Shown here: positions 26,011 to 35,873 of the stretch, piece after piece
How positions within the stretch are numbered: the stretch's first letter is position 1
How the letters are laid out: the number at the start of each line of letters is the position of its first letter
NCBI GenBank assembly: GCA_021325035.1
Contig: JAJPHW010000058.1
Coordinates: 1 to 61,163, forward strand
Direction: 5' to 3'
Length of the DNA: 61,163 bases
Source: Terriglobia bacterium
Lineage (GTDB): Bacteria > Acidobacteriota > Terriglobia > Terriglobales > Acidobacteriaceae
Notes under the pieces: model-generated
What the model saw: the letters and a program-made list of their open reading frames with translations, nothing else
What the model was told of the DNA's origin: nothing
The model's database searches: none
Translations under genes and position numbers: made by a program

Positions 26011-26042
26011 AAAAAGCCTCCCGCTCACGCGGAAGGCTTTTT
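26011..26042 (-). terminator. Intrinsic terminator of the OmpA-like gene
   Basis: AGCCT and CCGC (26015-26024) pair with GCGG and AGGCT (26029-26038) with one C-A mismatch and a TCAC loop. The stem is extended by A5/T5, giving T runs on either strand. It lies 39 bp after the OmpA-like stop on the minus strand. Confidence 0.85.
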
Positions 26043-26080
26043 CGGGGGAGGGCGCCGGGTTTTCCCTACGCCAAACTCAT

Positions 26081-26953
26081 TTACTTTGCAGCTTGATCCG
26101 TGGATGCCAGTTGTTCGAGGTCATTCTTCATTAAGCTGACCTCTACACGGCCTCCGCTGTTGCGCTTCGCCTTTGCATCATCCGCGCTGGCTGTCTGCAC
26201 CGGTGCGTTGCCCATGCCGACTACGAAAATCCGGTAAACCGGAATCTCATGATTCAGCACAAGGTAGCGCACAACCGAATCAGCCATTTTCTGCGAAGTC
26301 GCGATGGCTGCTTGTCCTTTTCCCGACGAGAAGCCCTGCACTTCAATGATGTAGCCACGCTGGCTCTTCAGCGGGGTCGCCATCTGATCCAGAGCGGTCT
26401 TGGCGTTCTCGCTCAGAACGGTTTGTCCTGGGCGGAAGCGGATTTCGGTTTGTGCGCCCGCCTTGTACTGGTCAATGTTTCCAACCACCTGCTCAACATT
26501 GGTCAAGCGCGTATTCGCCTGGGTCGCTGTCTGCTGGGCAAGTTGCGCCTTGCTGGCCGCATCGGTTGCATGTTGATCGGCGGCATCGGCCTTCGAGGAT
26601 GCCAGCTGAATGCCCTGCTGCGCGCGCGAATCAACGTCTTTAATCATTTTGCTGTTGGCCGCGGTCAGCTCATCCAACTCGTTAACGCGATCGCGGATCG
26701 GGTCGGTCTGGCGCTGCACATACTTCTTGCGCGCGAAGGGGTTAACTTTGCCCCAGAAACCTTCGTGGGTCTCGGCCTGCAAAGGCTGCTTGCCGCTGGC
26801 GCCTACCGTGGCTGCGGTCTGATCACTTGAAGCTGCCGGAGCGGCCTGCGCGGCGGTTTGATCGCCAGCCGGCGCGGTGCTCGACTGCTGCGCGAATGCC
26901 GGCAGCGCGAGCGACAAAGAAATTAAAGCAATTAGCGTGATGCGATTGTTCAT
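26081..26953 (-). CDS. OmpA-family protein
   Basis: Exported protein of 290 residues: signal peptide (ITLIALISLSLALPAFA), a low-complexity Ala/Gln stretch, and a central alpha-helical coiled coil (about 80-150, QLAQQTATQANTRLTNVEQVV). The C-terminal OmpA-like peptidoglycan-binding domain reads IEVQGFSSGKGQAAIATSQKMADSVVRYL then FVVGMGNA. The coiled coil resembles Lpp/TolA-like spacers. It probably tethers the envelope to peptidoglycan. A monocistronic unit with its own terminator. Confidence 0.88.
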   Translation of the reverse strand: MNNRITLIALISLSLALPAFAQQSSTAPAGDQTAAQAAPAASSDQTAATVGASGKQPLQAETHEGFWGKVNPFARKKYVQRQTDPIRDRVNELDELTAANSKMIKDVDSRAQQGIQLASSKADAADQHATDAASKAQLAQQTATQANTRLTNVEQVVGNIDQYKAGAQTEIRFRPGQTVLSENAKTALDQMATPLKSQRGYIIEVQGFSSGKGQAAIATSQKMADSVVRYLVLNHEIPVYRIFVVGMGNAPVQTASADDAKAKRNSGGRVEVSLMKNDLEQLASTDQAAK

Positions 26954-27289
26954 AATTTACCTTCCTCCAGATGCGAGAGATTTTCGCGGCTTTCCAGCAC
27001 GAGGGCTACTCTACACGCCCTCAATCCAATGACTCAAAACTCTGATGGCAGTGACTAGCCTAATCCTTTTCAAAACGCAATGCCAGTGTTCCGCGCAGCC
27101 TTATCTAGTACAGTTTGGATGCCAAACTACCACCCGCACTAACTTGCTTATTTACAACAATATGGCGGTCGCAACCCTTATAATAAGGCGCGTATATTCT
27201 GCGCAGACGAGGTAATTTTGGCAGACCTGCCGAACACAACCGGACAAGGTTCGGTATTTCGACAATAATGCCTTTTCCAAGGAGCCCTG
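26954..27289. other. 336-bp intergenic region
   Basis: Divergent gap between the OmpA-like gene and the peptidase gene. The only structure seen is a 7-bp perfect hairpin AGTTTGG/CCAAACT with a 3-nt loop at 27112-27128, without a T run. No small gene was recognised. Confidence 0.45.
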
Positions 27290-28735
27290 ATGGCAAAAGT
27301 TCACAAGTTGATGTCTGTATTTTTCATGTTTTGCTGCGTTTTCTCATTTGCCGCTGACAGTGCCCAGCCGAGCCCACTGGCTTCAGCCAGAATTCCGGCA
27401 TCCCGCCTCGATGCGTACTCCGATCTCGCCGTAAAGTGGATGCAAGAATATCTGCGCATTGACACTACCAATCCTCCCGGCAATGAAGTCCGCACTGCCG
27501 CGTGGCTGCACAAAATTCTCGATCAGGAAGGGATTGAAAACCGCACTTTTGAATTTGCACCCGGCCGCGCGGATTTATGGGCGCGGTTGCCGCACACGAC
27601 ATCTTCGCCAAAACGGCCCATCATCATGCTCAGTCACATGGATGTAGTCACCAGTGACCCCAAGCATTGGATGGTTCCGCCGTTTTCTGCTGAGATCGTG
27701 AATGGCTATATTTATGGCCGCGGCGCGCAGGACATGAAAAATGAAGGCTTCGCGCACCTCATGGCAATGATTCTGCTCAAACGCGAAAAGATCGCGTTGG
27801 ACCGCGACATCATTCTGCTTGCTGTCGCCGACGAAGAAGTGAATGGCACAGGCACGGATTGGTTCATCGCCCATCAGCGTGAACTTCTCGGAAATGCCGA
27901 GTTTCTCATCAACGAAGGCGGCGAGAATCTCCTCGATGCGAACGGTCATTTGAAACTTGTTGGAGTGGATGTCGGTGAAAAATCACCTTTGTGGCTTCAC
28001 ATCGTTGCCCACGGACGGCCCGGCCACGGGGCGCTTCCGAATGCAGATTCGGCTCCCGACCGTTTGGTGCATGCGCTTTCCCGCCTTCAGGCTTATCAAA
28101 CTCCGCTGAAGGTTCTGCCCATCGTGGACGAGTTTTTCAAGCAGATGGCGACTTACGAGCCCCCCGAACGTGCGGCGAAGTTTCGCAATTTGACTGAGTC
28201 GCTCAAAGATCCAAGTTTTCGTGAATCCGTCGAAAAAGACGAGTCTCTGAATTACATGCTCCGCGACACGATGCAGCTCACCATGCTGGGCGGATCAGAG
28301 CAGACCAACGTAGTTCCGGCAGAGGCCTGGGCAAATATTGATGTTCGCTTGCTACCGGGAACGAACCCAAAAGAATTTTTAGCGACTATTCGCAATGTAG
28401 TAAATGATTCGAATGTCACAGTAGAGCCACAGGATAACGAATTCCGCGAAGCCAACAGTTCACCGACCGACACTGCGCTCTATGGGGCCATCAGCAAAGT
28501 TTCCGGTCAATACTTCCCAGGCACTCCGGTTGTACCCGAACTCGACAGCGGCTATACCGAAAATCAACGCTATCGGCCTCTAGGCATTCACGCCTATGGT
28601 TTCTGTCCTTACACCGTTACCCAGGAAGTAAGTGACACAGAACACGGCGATAATGAACGAATCAGCGTGGAGGAAGTCCGGCGCGGCTTTCGCGTGTTAT
28701 ACGACGTGATCACTACTGCCGCGGGCATTAATTAA
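27290..28735 (+). CDS. M20-family metallopeptidase, exported
   Basis: Protein of 481 residues with a signal peptide (LMSVFFMFCCVFSFAAD). The dinuclear zinc site of M20 peptidases is recognisable: His and Asp in LSHMDVV, the bridging Asp in GRGAQDMKNEG, the catalytic Glu pair in VADEEVNGTG, Glu in INEGGEN, and the late His in DTEHGDNERI. A dimerisation insert (HIVAHGRPGHGALPN) is present. It would cleave or deacylate small peptides or amino-acid conjugates in the periplasm; the exact substrate is unknown. Its stop is 5 bp from the converging dGTPase gene. Confidence 0.9.
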   Translation: MAKVHKLMSVFFMFCCVFSFAADSAQPSPLASARIPASRLDAYSDLAVKWMQEYLRIDTTNPPGNEVRTAAWLHKILDQEGIENRTFEFAPGRADLWARLPHTTSSPKRPIIMLSHMDVVTSDPKHWMVPPFSAEIVNGYIYGRGAQDMKNEGFAHLMAMILLKREKIALDRDIILLAVADEEVNGTGTDWFIAHQRELLGNAEFLINEGGENLLDANGHLKLVGVDVGEKSPLWLHIVAHGRPGHGALPNADSAPDRLVHALSRLQAYQTPLKVLPIVDEFFKQMATYEPPERAAKFRNLTESLKDPSFRESVEKDESLNYMLRDTMQLTMLGGSEQTNVVPAEAWANIDVRLLPGTNPKEFLATIRNVVNDSNVTVEPQDNEFREANSSPTDTALYGAISKVSGQYFPGTPVVPELDSGYTENQRYRPLGIHAYGFCPYTVTQEVSDTEHGDNERISVEEVRRGFRVLYDVITTAAGIN

Positions 28736-28740
28736 ATCAA

Positions 28741-29853
28741 TTACCTGCAGTATTTATCGAATTGCTCGTAGATATAGTTGTCGGTCATGCCGGCGATGTA
28801 ATCGCAGACTACGCGCGCCAACGGTTCCTGGCCGGCTTTTTCTTGATAGGAGGGCGGGAGCTGCGCCGGTCGTTTCATCCAGAAATTGAATAACTCGCTG
28901 ATCACGTTTTCCGCGTCTTCCTTTTCCTGTGCAAGCGCCGGACTAAAATACAAATTCGCATGCAGAAATTCCTTAGCTTGACTCCGTTCCCGCTCGACTT
29001 CCGGGCTCAATCCAACTAAACGCTCCGGCCATTTTCGAACATCATCTGAACTGCCGATTCCCGCTTCTTGAATTCTTCGTTGCGTATGCCGAATCAATTC
29101 ATCGGCAAAGCGATTGAGCATGCGCTTGATCGCCTCGTTGAATTTCAACTTCTCGATCGCATCGGGATACAGCTTTTCCACTTCCTGATAAAACCGTTCA
29201 AATACCGGGACGCTCTCGCGAATGTTTTCCAAAGTCAATAACCGCGCCTCGTAACCATCATCTAAATCAGCCGTATTGTAGGCAATTTCATCGGCCATAT
29301 CGATCAACTGCGCTTCTAAGGGAGGCCTCTGATCAAGCAAATACTCTCTAAGCTCCGGAAATCGCGCAGCATCATAATCACGCGAATGTTTGATGATTCC
29401 TTCCCTCACTTCAAAAGTGAGATTCAATCCGCGAAATGCCGCATAACGCAATTCGAAATCTTCCACGATTCGCAAGGCATGCAAATTATGATCGAAAAAG
29501 AACCCGCGCTCACGCATGGCCGCATCGAGCACTTTTTCCCCGGAGTGACCGAAGGGTGGATGGCCGATATCGTGAACCAGCGCCAGCGCTTCAACCAAAT
29601 CCACGTTCAGGCCGAGTTGTGCGGCGATCGTGCGCGCAATTTGCGCCACTTCGATGGTGTGCGTCAGCCGGCTGCGAAAATGGTCGGAATACCGGCGGGT
29701 GAAAACCTGTGTTTTGGATTGTAACCGGCGGAAGGCCCGCGCGTGGATAATGCGGTCGCGGTCGCGCTCAAAATCGTTGCGGTAGGGGTGCTTTGGCTCC
29801 GGATAGCGGCGTCCGCGAGATTGTTCCACGCGTACGGCGTAACCTGCGAGCAT
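28741..29853 (-). CDS. dgt: dGTP triphosphohydrolase-like HD-domain protein
   Basis: Protein of 370 residues with HD-superfamily metal ligands: His in RLTHTIEVAQIAR, the HD pair in ALVHDIGHPPFGHSGE, and a distal Asp in IDMADEIAYNTADLDDG. The N-terminal YRNDFERDRDRIIHARAFRRLQSKTQVF is characteristic of the dGTPase family, which hydrolyses dNTPs to nucleosides and triphosphate. The shorter length matches the dGTPase-like type found outside enterobacteria. Housekeeping dNTP balance is the default role; some members limit phage replication. Confidence 0.92.
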   Translation of the reverse strand: MLAGYAVRVEQSRGRRYPEPKHPYRNDFERDRDRIIHARAFRRLQSKTQVFTRRYSDHFRSRLTHTIEVAQIARTIAAQLGLNVDLVEALALVHDIGHPPFGHSGEKVLDAAMRERGFFFDHNLHALRIVEDFELRYAAFRGLNLTFEVREGIIKHSRDYDAARFPELREYLLDQRPPLEAQLIDMADEIAYNTADLDDGYEARLLTLENIRESVPVFERFYQEVEKLYPDAIEKLKFNEAIKRMLNRFADELIRHTQRRIQEAGIGSSDDVRKWPERLVGLSPEVERERSQAKEFLHANLYFSPALAQEKEDAENVISELFNFWMKRPAQLPPSYQEKAGQEPLARVVCDYIAGMTDNYIYEQFDKYCR

Positions 29854-29897
29854 GAGAAAAGTTTAGCAGAGTAAGGGCACAGAGTAAGCGTCTTGCT

Positions 29898-31673
29898 TTA
29901 TTTCTGCGGCTCTTCTTTGGCCAGCTTGACCTTGGCGGATTCCAGCTTCTTCTGCACTTCAGCCAGATCATCGGTGTCCACTTCCGGCGCGATAGTTTTA
30001 TTCCACTCTTCGAGCGCTCGCTCCCAGTGCATGGCCGCGAGTTTGAGGCGCCCGGTTTTTTGATAAAGATCGCCGAGGTGGTCCTGGACAGTCGGATCAG
30101 AAGCCATGTGCTGAACGGCTTTCGTCAGATTGTCTTCCGCGAGATCGTATTTGCCCTGTTTGAAATATGCCCACCCGAGCGAATCCAGATATGCGCCGTT
30201 TGCGGGGTCGAGGCCAACCGCTTTTTTAATCATGGTAACGGCCTCGTCCAAATTAATGCCTCGATCCGCCAGCGTGTAACCGAGATAGTTCAGCACCACT
30301 GCGTTTTGCGGATCGTTCGCCAACACCTTGCGGAATTCTTTTTCCGCTTCGTCGTATTTCTTCTGTCGCTCAAATGTCGATCCCCGGAGGAACTGCACAT
30401 ATTCCTTCTCTTCGGGTTTCGTGGACAATTCTTCCGCTTTATCGAGGGCCGCTTCCGCGTCGGGCCATCTCTTGAGGCGGCTATTCATCTGCGCCAGCGA
30501 AATATAAACTTCGCGGTCTGCTGGTGTTCCATTCAGCAAACTTTTTACTAATTGCAATCCGTCATCGGGCTTGCCCATGTCCGCGAGTTGGGCCGCATAC
30601 ACCATTTTCAAACCACGATCATTGGGCAGCTTGTCCGTGGCCTCTTTGGCGGCGTCAGTCGCTTTTTGCCACTCTTTTGCTTCTCTATATGTGTCAATGA
30701 TTTGCTGGTAGCCGCGCTCGGCATTTTCGTCGCCCAGGGCAAGCATTTTGCGGAATGAGTCAACTGCTGCCGCATCCTGATTGTTGTCGCGATAGGCTGT
30801 GCCTAGGCGCTCCAAAAACAACGCCCGGTTATTTTTCTCGCTCTGGCTGTAGTTGCCGTCGGACTTTTCAGTTTTCTTCAGAAGCTCCATCAATACCTGA
30901 ATGGCATCGTCATAGCGCCCCTGCGCCTGATAAACGGCGGCCATGTTGTACGGAACTTCCATCGAGTCCTGCACCATGGAGCCGGCTTTCTTCAGATTCT
31001 CCAGCGCGAGATCGAATTTGCCGTCCTGCCGGTAAATCTCGGCCATACGCACATAGGTCTGCGCATCTTCCGGATTCGCATCGGCGATGACTTTGTATTG
31101 TTCGAGGGCTGCATCAAGCTGGCCGTCGTCCATTAAACATTCGGCGAGCCCGCGAATCGCATCCAGATTGTCGTGATCAAGTTCTGTCGCTTTGCGGTAG
31201 GCCGTAATCGCCTGCTTGTACTGTTTCAACTGCTCGTACGTGTAACCGAGCGCAGCATATAACTTGGCTGAACGCGAAGCATCCGGCACAGAGCTTAGTG
31301 TCTGCGCAGCCCGGGCGCTGTCACCCTCTTCGTTGTAGAGATAAGCGAGCGTCGTAACCGCTTCCTCGTTGTCCGGCTCCAGTTTGATCGCAATTTTGAA
31401 TTCGGCTTCTGCTTTATCCAATTCATGATTCAAGCGATACAAGCGCCCCAGTAACAAATGGTCGTCAACGCTGTCGGGCTCGAGCTTGATAATTTCCTGA
31501 TATTGCTCAATCGCCAGTCCAAGCACATTTTCCGAGCCGCTGCCGGATTGCAAGTCGCCCAGCGATTTCAAATAAATACGGCCGAGCAACTTGGGCTTCG
31601 AGATTGTTGGGATCTTTCTTGAGAATGTCTTGGGCTTCAACGACTGCATCACGAATACGGCCCGTCTTCGCAT
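29898..31673 (-). pseudogene. TPR-repeat protein, C-terminal frame after a frameshift
   Basis: An open frame of 591 codons whose first ~30 (MRRRAVFVMQ...) are out-of-frame translation. The genuine sequence begins at KLLGRIYLKSLGDLQSGS (about 31595) and carries about 12 tetratricopeptide repeats (for example ALGYTYEQLKQYKQAITAYRKATEL and YLDSLGWAYFKQGKYDLAEDNLTKAV). The upstream frame 31507-31992 supplies the signal peptide and first repeats and runs into this one at EAQDILKKDPNNLEA. As sequenced the protein is split. It may be a true lesion or a one-base sequence error; intact relatives would be single proteins of about 700 residues. Confidence 0.8.
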
Positions 31674-31992
31674 AAAGCTCGGCCAGGCCGGAAGTCAGAT
31701 ATTCCGAAGATGGGTCAGCTTCAATCGCCAGACGATATTCTTCAATCGCCTTCGTCGCCAGATCGCTGCGGGCGTACATCGCCATCTGCTCTTCGTACAT
31801 ATGCGCCAACGCATAGTGATAGTAGGAAGCAGAGCGGTCAGATTTGCGCGCTGTAGCCGCCGCCGGATTCGCGGCTTTTTCAACCGCGGCTTGGGACTCG
31901 CTGGATTTTGCATCAGGCGCAGTTGGTGCCTGCTGGGCAAAACCGAATGCAGTCAACAACATCGCGGATAAAAACAAGAAAATGCTCTTCAT
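31507..31992 (-). pseudogene. TPR-repeat protein, N-terminal fragment before a frameshift
   Basis: Starts at ATG 31992 with GAAGGG just upstream and a signal peptide (MKSIFLFLSAMLLTAFGFAQ). TPR-like helices follow (YYHYALAHMYEEQMAMY, AIEEYRLAIEADPSSEYLTSGLAELYAKTG). At about 31593-31597 the true reading continues in another frame (29898-31673), and this frame runs on only to a meaningless tail ending QRLGKCAWTGD. One extra or two missing bases in the run gaagcccaag account for it. Confidence 0.8.
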
Positions 31993-32226
31993 CGAGACCC
32001 TTCGCCTTGCGGAAATCATATGGGTTTGATGCCCATGCCACACTTGCAGGTGCTCGCTTATTGTAAACCTTGGTAAATAGAAGTGTGTGAAAACAATGGC
32101 CGGAATCCCTATTGCGGCAAGCCGAAAGTACAGGTTCTTCCAGAGAATTCTTGTAAAGCGTGGTTCTTCGCGTAAAAACTCTGGTAAATCCCTTCAAGTC
32201 TTGGATTTACAGGATCGCGCCAGCAT

Positions 32227-33843
32227 TTAGTGCCGGAAGTGCCTAACTCCCGTCAGTATCATCGCCAAACCGAGCCTATCTGCCGCTTCAATCACTTTGG
32301 AGTCATTTACAGAACCACCGGGTTGAATGATCGCCGTCGCTCCGGCCTTGGCAATTTCCTCCACTCCGTCAGGGAACGGGAAAAATGCGTCGGAAGCGGC
32401 CACGGTTCCTTTGAGCGGCAAAACAGCTTTCATCGCGCCGATTTTGCACGAGTCCACGCGGCTCATCTGTCCCGCGCCGACGCCGACCGTCTGCCCATCG
32501 CGCGCATAAAGAATCGCGTTTGATTTCACGTGCTTGCAGACTTTCCACGCAAAAAGCAGAGCGCGTTTCTCTTCCGGCGTAGGCTGCCGCTTGGTGACAA
32601 CTTTCAAATCGCTCTCGGTCAGCGGTCGAATATCGTTGTCCTGCACCAGAATTCCGCCGGAGACATTCTTCAACACCCATTTCTGCGGAACGTCGTGAAT
32701 TTCGACAAGTCGCAAATTCTTCTTCGTCGCAAACTTCGCTTTCGCTGCTTCATCAAATGATGGCGCTGCAATGACTTCGACGAACAATTTCGCCATCTCT
32801 TCCGCGGTATCGGCATCCATCGGCCGATTGACTCCAATCACTCCGCCAAACGCCGAAACCGGATCGCACTCCAGCGCCTTCTTGTAAGCCTCGACTAAAG
32901 TCTTTCCCGTCGCCGTTCCGCAGGGATTCGTGTGCTTGATGATCGCGCATACTGGCTCTTCAAACTCCTGCGCCAAATCCCACGCCGCCTGCAAATCAAC
33001 GATGTTGTTATAAGAAAGCTCTTTGCCCTGCAACTGCCGCGCATTCGCCACGCCCGTGGATGATCCGTCGCTGTACATCGCGGCTTTCTGGTGGGGATTT
33101 TCGCCGTAGCGCAAATCCATGATCTTGCGGAAAGACAGCCGTAGATTTTCAGGGAACGCCGTTTCTGAAGCCTTGCCTTCAGGGCTCAATTTTTCGAGCG
33201 TGGAAGCAATGGCCGAATCATAAGCCGCCGTCGTCGCAAAGGCCTTCTGCGCCAGCTTCCACTTCGTTGCCTGCGAAAGCGCACCGCCAGACTTGGCCAT
33301 CTCTTCCGCAATCGCGTCGTAATCCGACGGCGAAGTCACCACCGCCACATCCTGAAAATTTTTCGCCGCCGAGCGAATCATCGAAGGCCCGCCGATATCA
33401 ATGTTTTCGATAATTTCCTCGAAATGCACTCCGGGCTTCGCCGCAGTTTTTTCAAACGCATAAAGATTCACCACCACCATGTCGATCGGCGGAATGCCAT
33501 GTTCTGCAACCGCTGCCTTATGTGCCGGCAAATCGCGGCGATGCAGAATCCCGCCGTGCACTTTGGGATGCAACGTCTTCACCCGCCCGTCAAGCATCTC
33601 GGGAAAGCCGGTGTGCTCGGAGATGTCCTTCACCGCCAATCCGGAATCGCGTAATAGCTTCGCCGTCCCTCCGGTGGAGATCAATTCCACGCCCGACTGT
33701 GCCAGCTTACGGGCAAACTCCACCAAGCCGGTCTTGTCGGTGACACTGAGGATGGCGCGTTGAATCTTTGCTGTTTGAGAGGCTGGCTTCGACGATGTTT
33801 CCGAGAACGTTTCCAAGCTGGACACTAGGGGCTCCCTATGCAA
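32227..33843 (-). CDS. purH: Bifunctional AICAR transformylase/IMP cyclohydrolase
   Basis: Protein of 538 residues catalysing the last two steps of IMP synthesis in the cytosol. The N-terminal MGS-like cyclohydrolase domain begins at IQRAILSVTDKTGLVEFARKLAQSGVELISTGGTAK and contains DGRVKTLHPKVHGGIL. The C-terminal transformylase domain has IIKHTNPCGTATG and later FFPFPDGVEEIAKAGATAIIQPGGSVND. About 25 N-terminal residues before the conserved region are non-homologous, so translation may start at the inner GTG rather than ATG 33843. The protein ends normally (GVRHFRH). Confidence 0.96.
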   Translation of the reverse strand: MHREPLVSSLETFSETSSKPASQTAKIQRAILSVTDKTGLVEFARKLAQSGVELISTGGTAKLLRDSGLAVKDISEHTGFPEMLDGRVKTLHPKVHGGILHRRDLPAHKAAVAEHGIPPIDMVVVNLYAFEKTAAKPGVHFEEIIENIDIGGPSMIRSAAKNFQDVAVVTSPSDYDAIAEEMAKSGGALSQATKWKLAQKAFATTAAYDSAIASTLEKLSPEGKASETAFPENLRLSFRKIMDLRYGENPHQKAAMYSDGSSTGVANARQLQGKELSYNNIVDLQAAWDLAQEFEEPVCAIIKHTNPCGTATGKTLVEAYKKALECDPVSAFGGVIGVNRPMDADTAEEMAKLFVEVIAAPSFDEAAKAKFATKKNLRLVEIHDVPQKWVLKNVSGGILVQDNDIRPLTESDLKVVTKRQPTPEEKRALLFAWKVCKHVKSNAILYARDGQTVGVGAGQMSRVDSCKIGAMKAVLPLKGTVAASDAFFPFPDGVEEIAKAGATAIIQPGGSVNDSKVIEAADRLGLAMILTGVRHFRH

Positions 33844-33946
33844 CCAAGAAGTGAAGTGGAAGCTTAGATTTTATCAGGATGTAGCCATGTAAGGGCAGAT
33901 GTCCCATCCCGCCCAGTCCGAGCGCAGCTCGTCATCTCCCTCTTCC

Positions 33947-33992
33947 TGTCATCCCGAAGGGCCGCGCTTTCACCAGCGGCCCGAGGGACCTT
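33947..33992 (+). repeat. Dispersed hairpin repeat, copy A
   Basis: Begins TGTCATCCCGA and ends GAGGGACCTTGCG, with an internal inverted pair GGGCCGC/GCGGCCC. Related copies lie at 34019, 55404 and 55474. Confidence 0.6.
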
Positions 33993-34018
33993 GCGCGCAG
34001 CCCCACAATTCTAAATAC

Positions 34019-34056
34019 CTTGTCATTCCGAATCCCGCTTCAGCGGTGAGGAATCT
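34019..34056 (+). repeat. Dispersed hairpin repeat, copy B
   Basis: CTTGTCATTCCGA then CCGCTTCAGCGG (4-bp perfect stem) then GAGGAAT. The outer ATTCC/GGAAT pair closes a second stem. Confidence 0.6.
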
Positions 34057-34111
34057 GCTTTTGTGTTCACAAATCGAACGGTGTAATTTGTCGTTCGTAC
34101 ATACATTTGTG

Positions 34112-34124
34112 TCCCATTTTGGGA
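34112..34124. promoter_or_regulatory. Palindrome TCCCATTTTGGGA, copy 1
   Basis: A 13-bp dyad (TCCCA/TGGGA arms) found on both sides of the propeller gene 34416-35591; the other copy is 35874-35886. Function unknown; operator-like in form. Confidence 0.35.
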
Positions 34125-34415
34125 AACGTACAGGAGGGCACTTTGCAGCCCCGTGGAGCGATTATACGAAAGAGAGAGAAGGCAGTCGCCCGCGAGGGCG
34201 ATCGTCGCCCTGAGGCCATCCTGGGCGCAAGAAACACACATTTACGAGGGCCAGCGAAACGCGTTTGGCGTAGCTCGAAAACGCCGCGAACGAAGAATCA
34301 ACAACTTCCACGAATCTTCAATGACTTAGGGATGTTTCCTGGGACCCAGGTTAGCGCAAAAAAGCGGCGCGGATTGGCAATGCGGGATAAGAAGTCCTCT
34401 GCCTCGGACAATCGC

Positions 34416-35591
34416 CTAGCGCATATTGGGATATGGCGAGAAAGAGAACACCGCTTCTTTCGGGTTCTTGATTGCGGTCGTACTGAGTAAGCTCAGGGAG
34501 CCGTCAGGACTTATAGAGTAAGTTCCAATTTGATTAGGATATTCGCCAATCACCATCGTACTGCCAGTAACAGCGATGGAGCCCACGCGTTGGCTGGCTA
34601 TTGGGGTGGCAATTGTCGGTTGAATGCTCAATGGCTTCTCAGTAAAGCTCGCAGTGATAACACCGCAGTTTCCGCCATTTCCAACAGCGCTGAAATACAG
34701 ATTGCCGGAACCAACGTACGCGCCAGCATCCAAAAATGCGTCTCCATTGTAAACAAGATTGCCGACAATCTTGCCACTGAAATCCCACCGTCGCGGATGC
34801 ACTAGCCCTGTGGGTGCAATCTCTATCGAGATTGCGAAAGGCACAGCGCTCACGCCGTTATAATTTGACGCTGCAACAACTGCAAACTTATTGTCCTTTG
34901 TGATGTCTAGTCCGCCAAGCAAACACGCGTTGCAACCATCAATCTGAGCGTACCCCATATCGGTTAAAGCACCCGTCGTCGGATCAATCGTAAATAGTTC
35001 GACGGCAGGAGTCGCTAAAGAAATCGGCAACACGAGCCCACTACCATTCGGCGTGATCTTGAATTGATGCAGGGGCCAAGGCTGCTGAGAGGCCATCGGA
35101 ATATATGCGCCAATGAAACTAATCGAGCAATCCGTATTAACTACCCACGCCGCAATATTTCCGGTTTCACCATAACTGCTGTAAAGAAATTTACCATTAG
35201 GAGTCAGCCCTAGGCTTCCCCCATAGTTCGAACTCAAAGACGAGTTGGAATAACTACCTACCTTGGCATAGTTGGTAGACTTCGAGAATGTGGCAATATC
35301 GTTTGATCCTCCATCCATAACGAAGATGCAGGACGCGTTAGAAGTGATCGCTTGTTGAATGTCGGTATAGGAGTCGATGCTAGCTAAACTCTGTCCAAGA
35401 CCCATGCCTTGGGTATCAAGTGCTCCGATTTGAGTCAACGCTCCCGAGGTTGTATCTAACTTGTACACGTTAGCTTGGTTTGACAAAGGATTGTTGAGAT
35501 TTGCGATGAGATATTGTGCCGCTCCAAGTGCGGCTGAGTTCACAAACATGAACAACACAACAACAAAACTAATCTTCAAAGTTGTCTTCAT
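34416..35591 (-). CDS. Exported beta-propeller protein (lactonase-like fold)
   Basis: Protein of 391 residues from ATG 35591 (an upstream in-frame start at 35612 is possible but leaves extra residues before the signal peptide). A signal peptide (ISFVVVLFMFVNSAALGA) is followed by propeller blades with the recurrent pattern TxDPTTGALTxxG and SPDGSLSLLS seen in YVTN/lactonase-like seven-bladed propellers. Catalytic residues of true lactonases were not identified, so a binding role is as likely. It stands alone, flanked by two copies of the TCCCATTTTGGGA palindrome. Confidence 0.75.
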   Translation of the reverse strand: MKTTLKISFVVVLFMFVNSAALGAAQYLIANLNNPLSNQANVYKLDTTSGALTQIGALDTQGMGLGQSLASIDSYTDIQQAITSNASCIFVMDGGSNDIATFSKSTNYAKVGSYSNSSLSSNYGGSLGLTPNGKFLYSSYGETGNIAAWVVNTDCSISFIGAYIPMASQQPWPLHQFKITPNGSGLVLPISLATPAVELFTIDPTTGALTDMGYAQIDGCNACLLGGLDITKDNKFAVVAASNYNGVSAVPFAISIEIAPTGLVHPRRWDFSGKIVGNLVYNGDAFLDAGAYVGSGNLYFSAVGNGGNCGVITASFTEKPLSIQPTIATPIASQRVGSIAVTGSTMVIGEYPNQIGTYSISPDGSLSLLSTTAIKNPKEAVFSFSPYPNMR

Positions 35592-35817
35592 CGAAACTTC
35601 TCTTGCTGGCAAGAATATGAACGTAGTGCAGGGGAGATTTCAAGCGACGTCATTTTGAACTGCAATTTTAGACGATACCATTAAAACACCTGTCAAAATC
35701 CACGGAATAGCTGCTTTTACGAAGATTTTGGAAGCAGCATTTCCAACATGCTTGCCCTAACCTGACCGGCAAAACGTAAAATTAATGCGCCTTCGTCAAG
35801 TCCACTTTCGTGGCTAG

Positions 35818-35842
35818 GCGGACGCCCGCGTCCGCACTTTTT
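35818..35842 (+). terminator. Terminator-like hairpin
   Basis: GCGGACG pairs with CGTCCGC around a short C-rich loop, followed by AC and TTTTT. On the plus strand no gene ends here, so it may instead be one of the GCGGACG-type intergenic repeats (compare 58158-58178). Confidence 0.4.
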
Positions 35843-35873
35843 CATCCCATTAACCCCAATCAAATGTGTAGTT

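Larger units (their letters stand above)
33844..34415. other. 572-bp intergenic region with dispersed repeats
   Basis: Contains two copies of a CATCCCGA/CATTCCGA...GAGG-type hairpin repeat (33947-33992 and 34019-34056) and the palindrome TCCCATTTTGGGA (34112-34124). Open frames here have no ribosome site or coherent protein features. The stretch 34130-34415 shows nothing recognisable. Confidence 0.5.

Noticed and set aside
34107-34490. 127-codon open frame downstream of purH
   Set aside because: Overlaps repeats and the end of the propeller gene on the opposite strand; no coherent protein signal.
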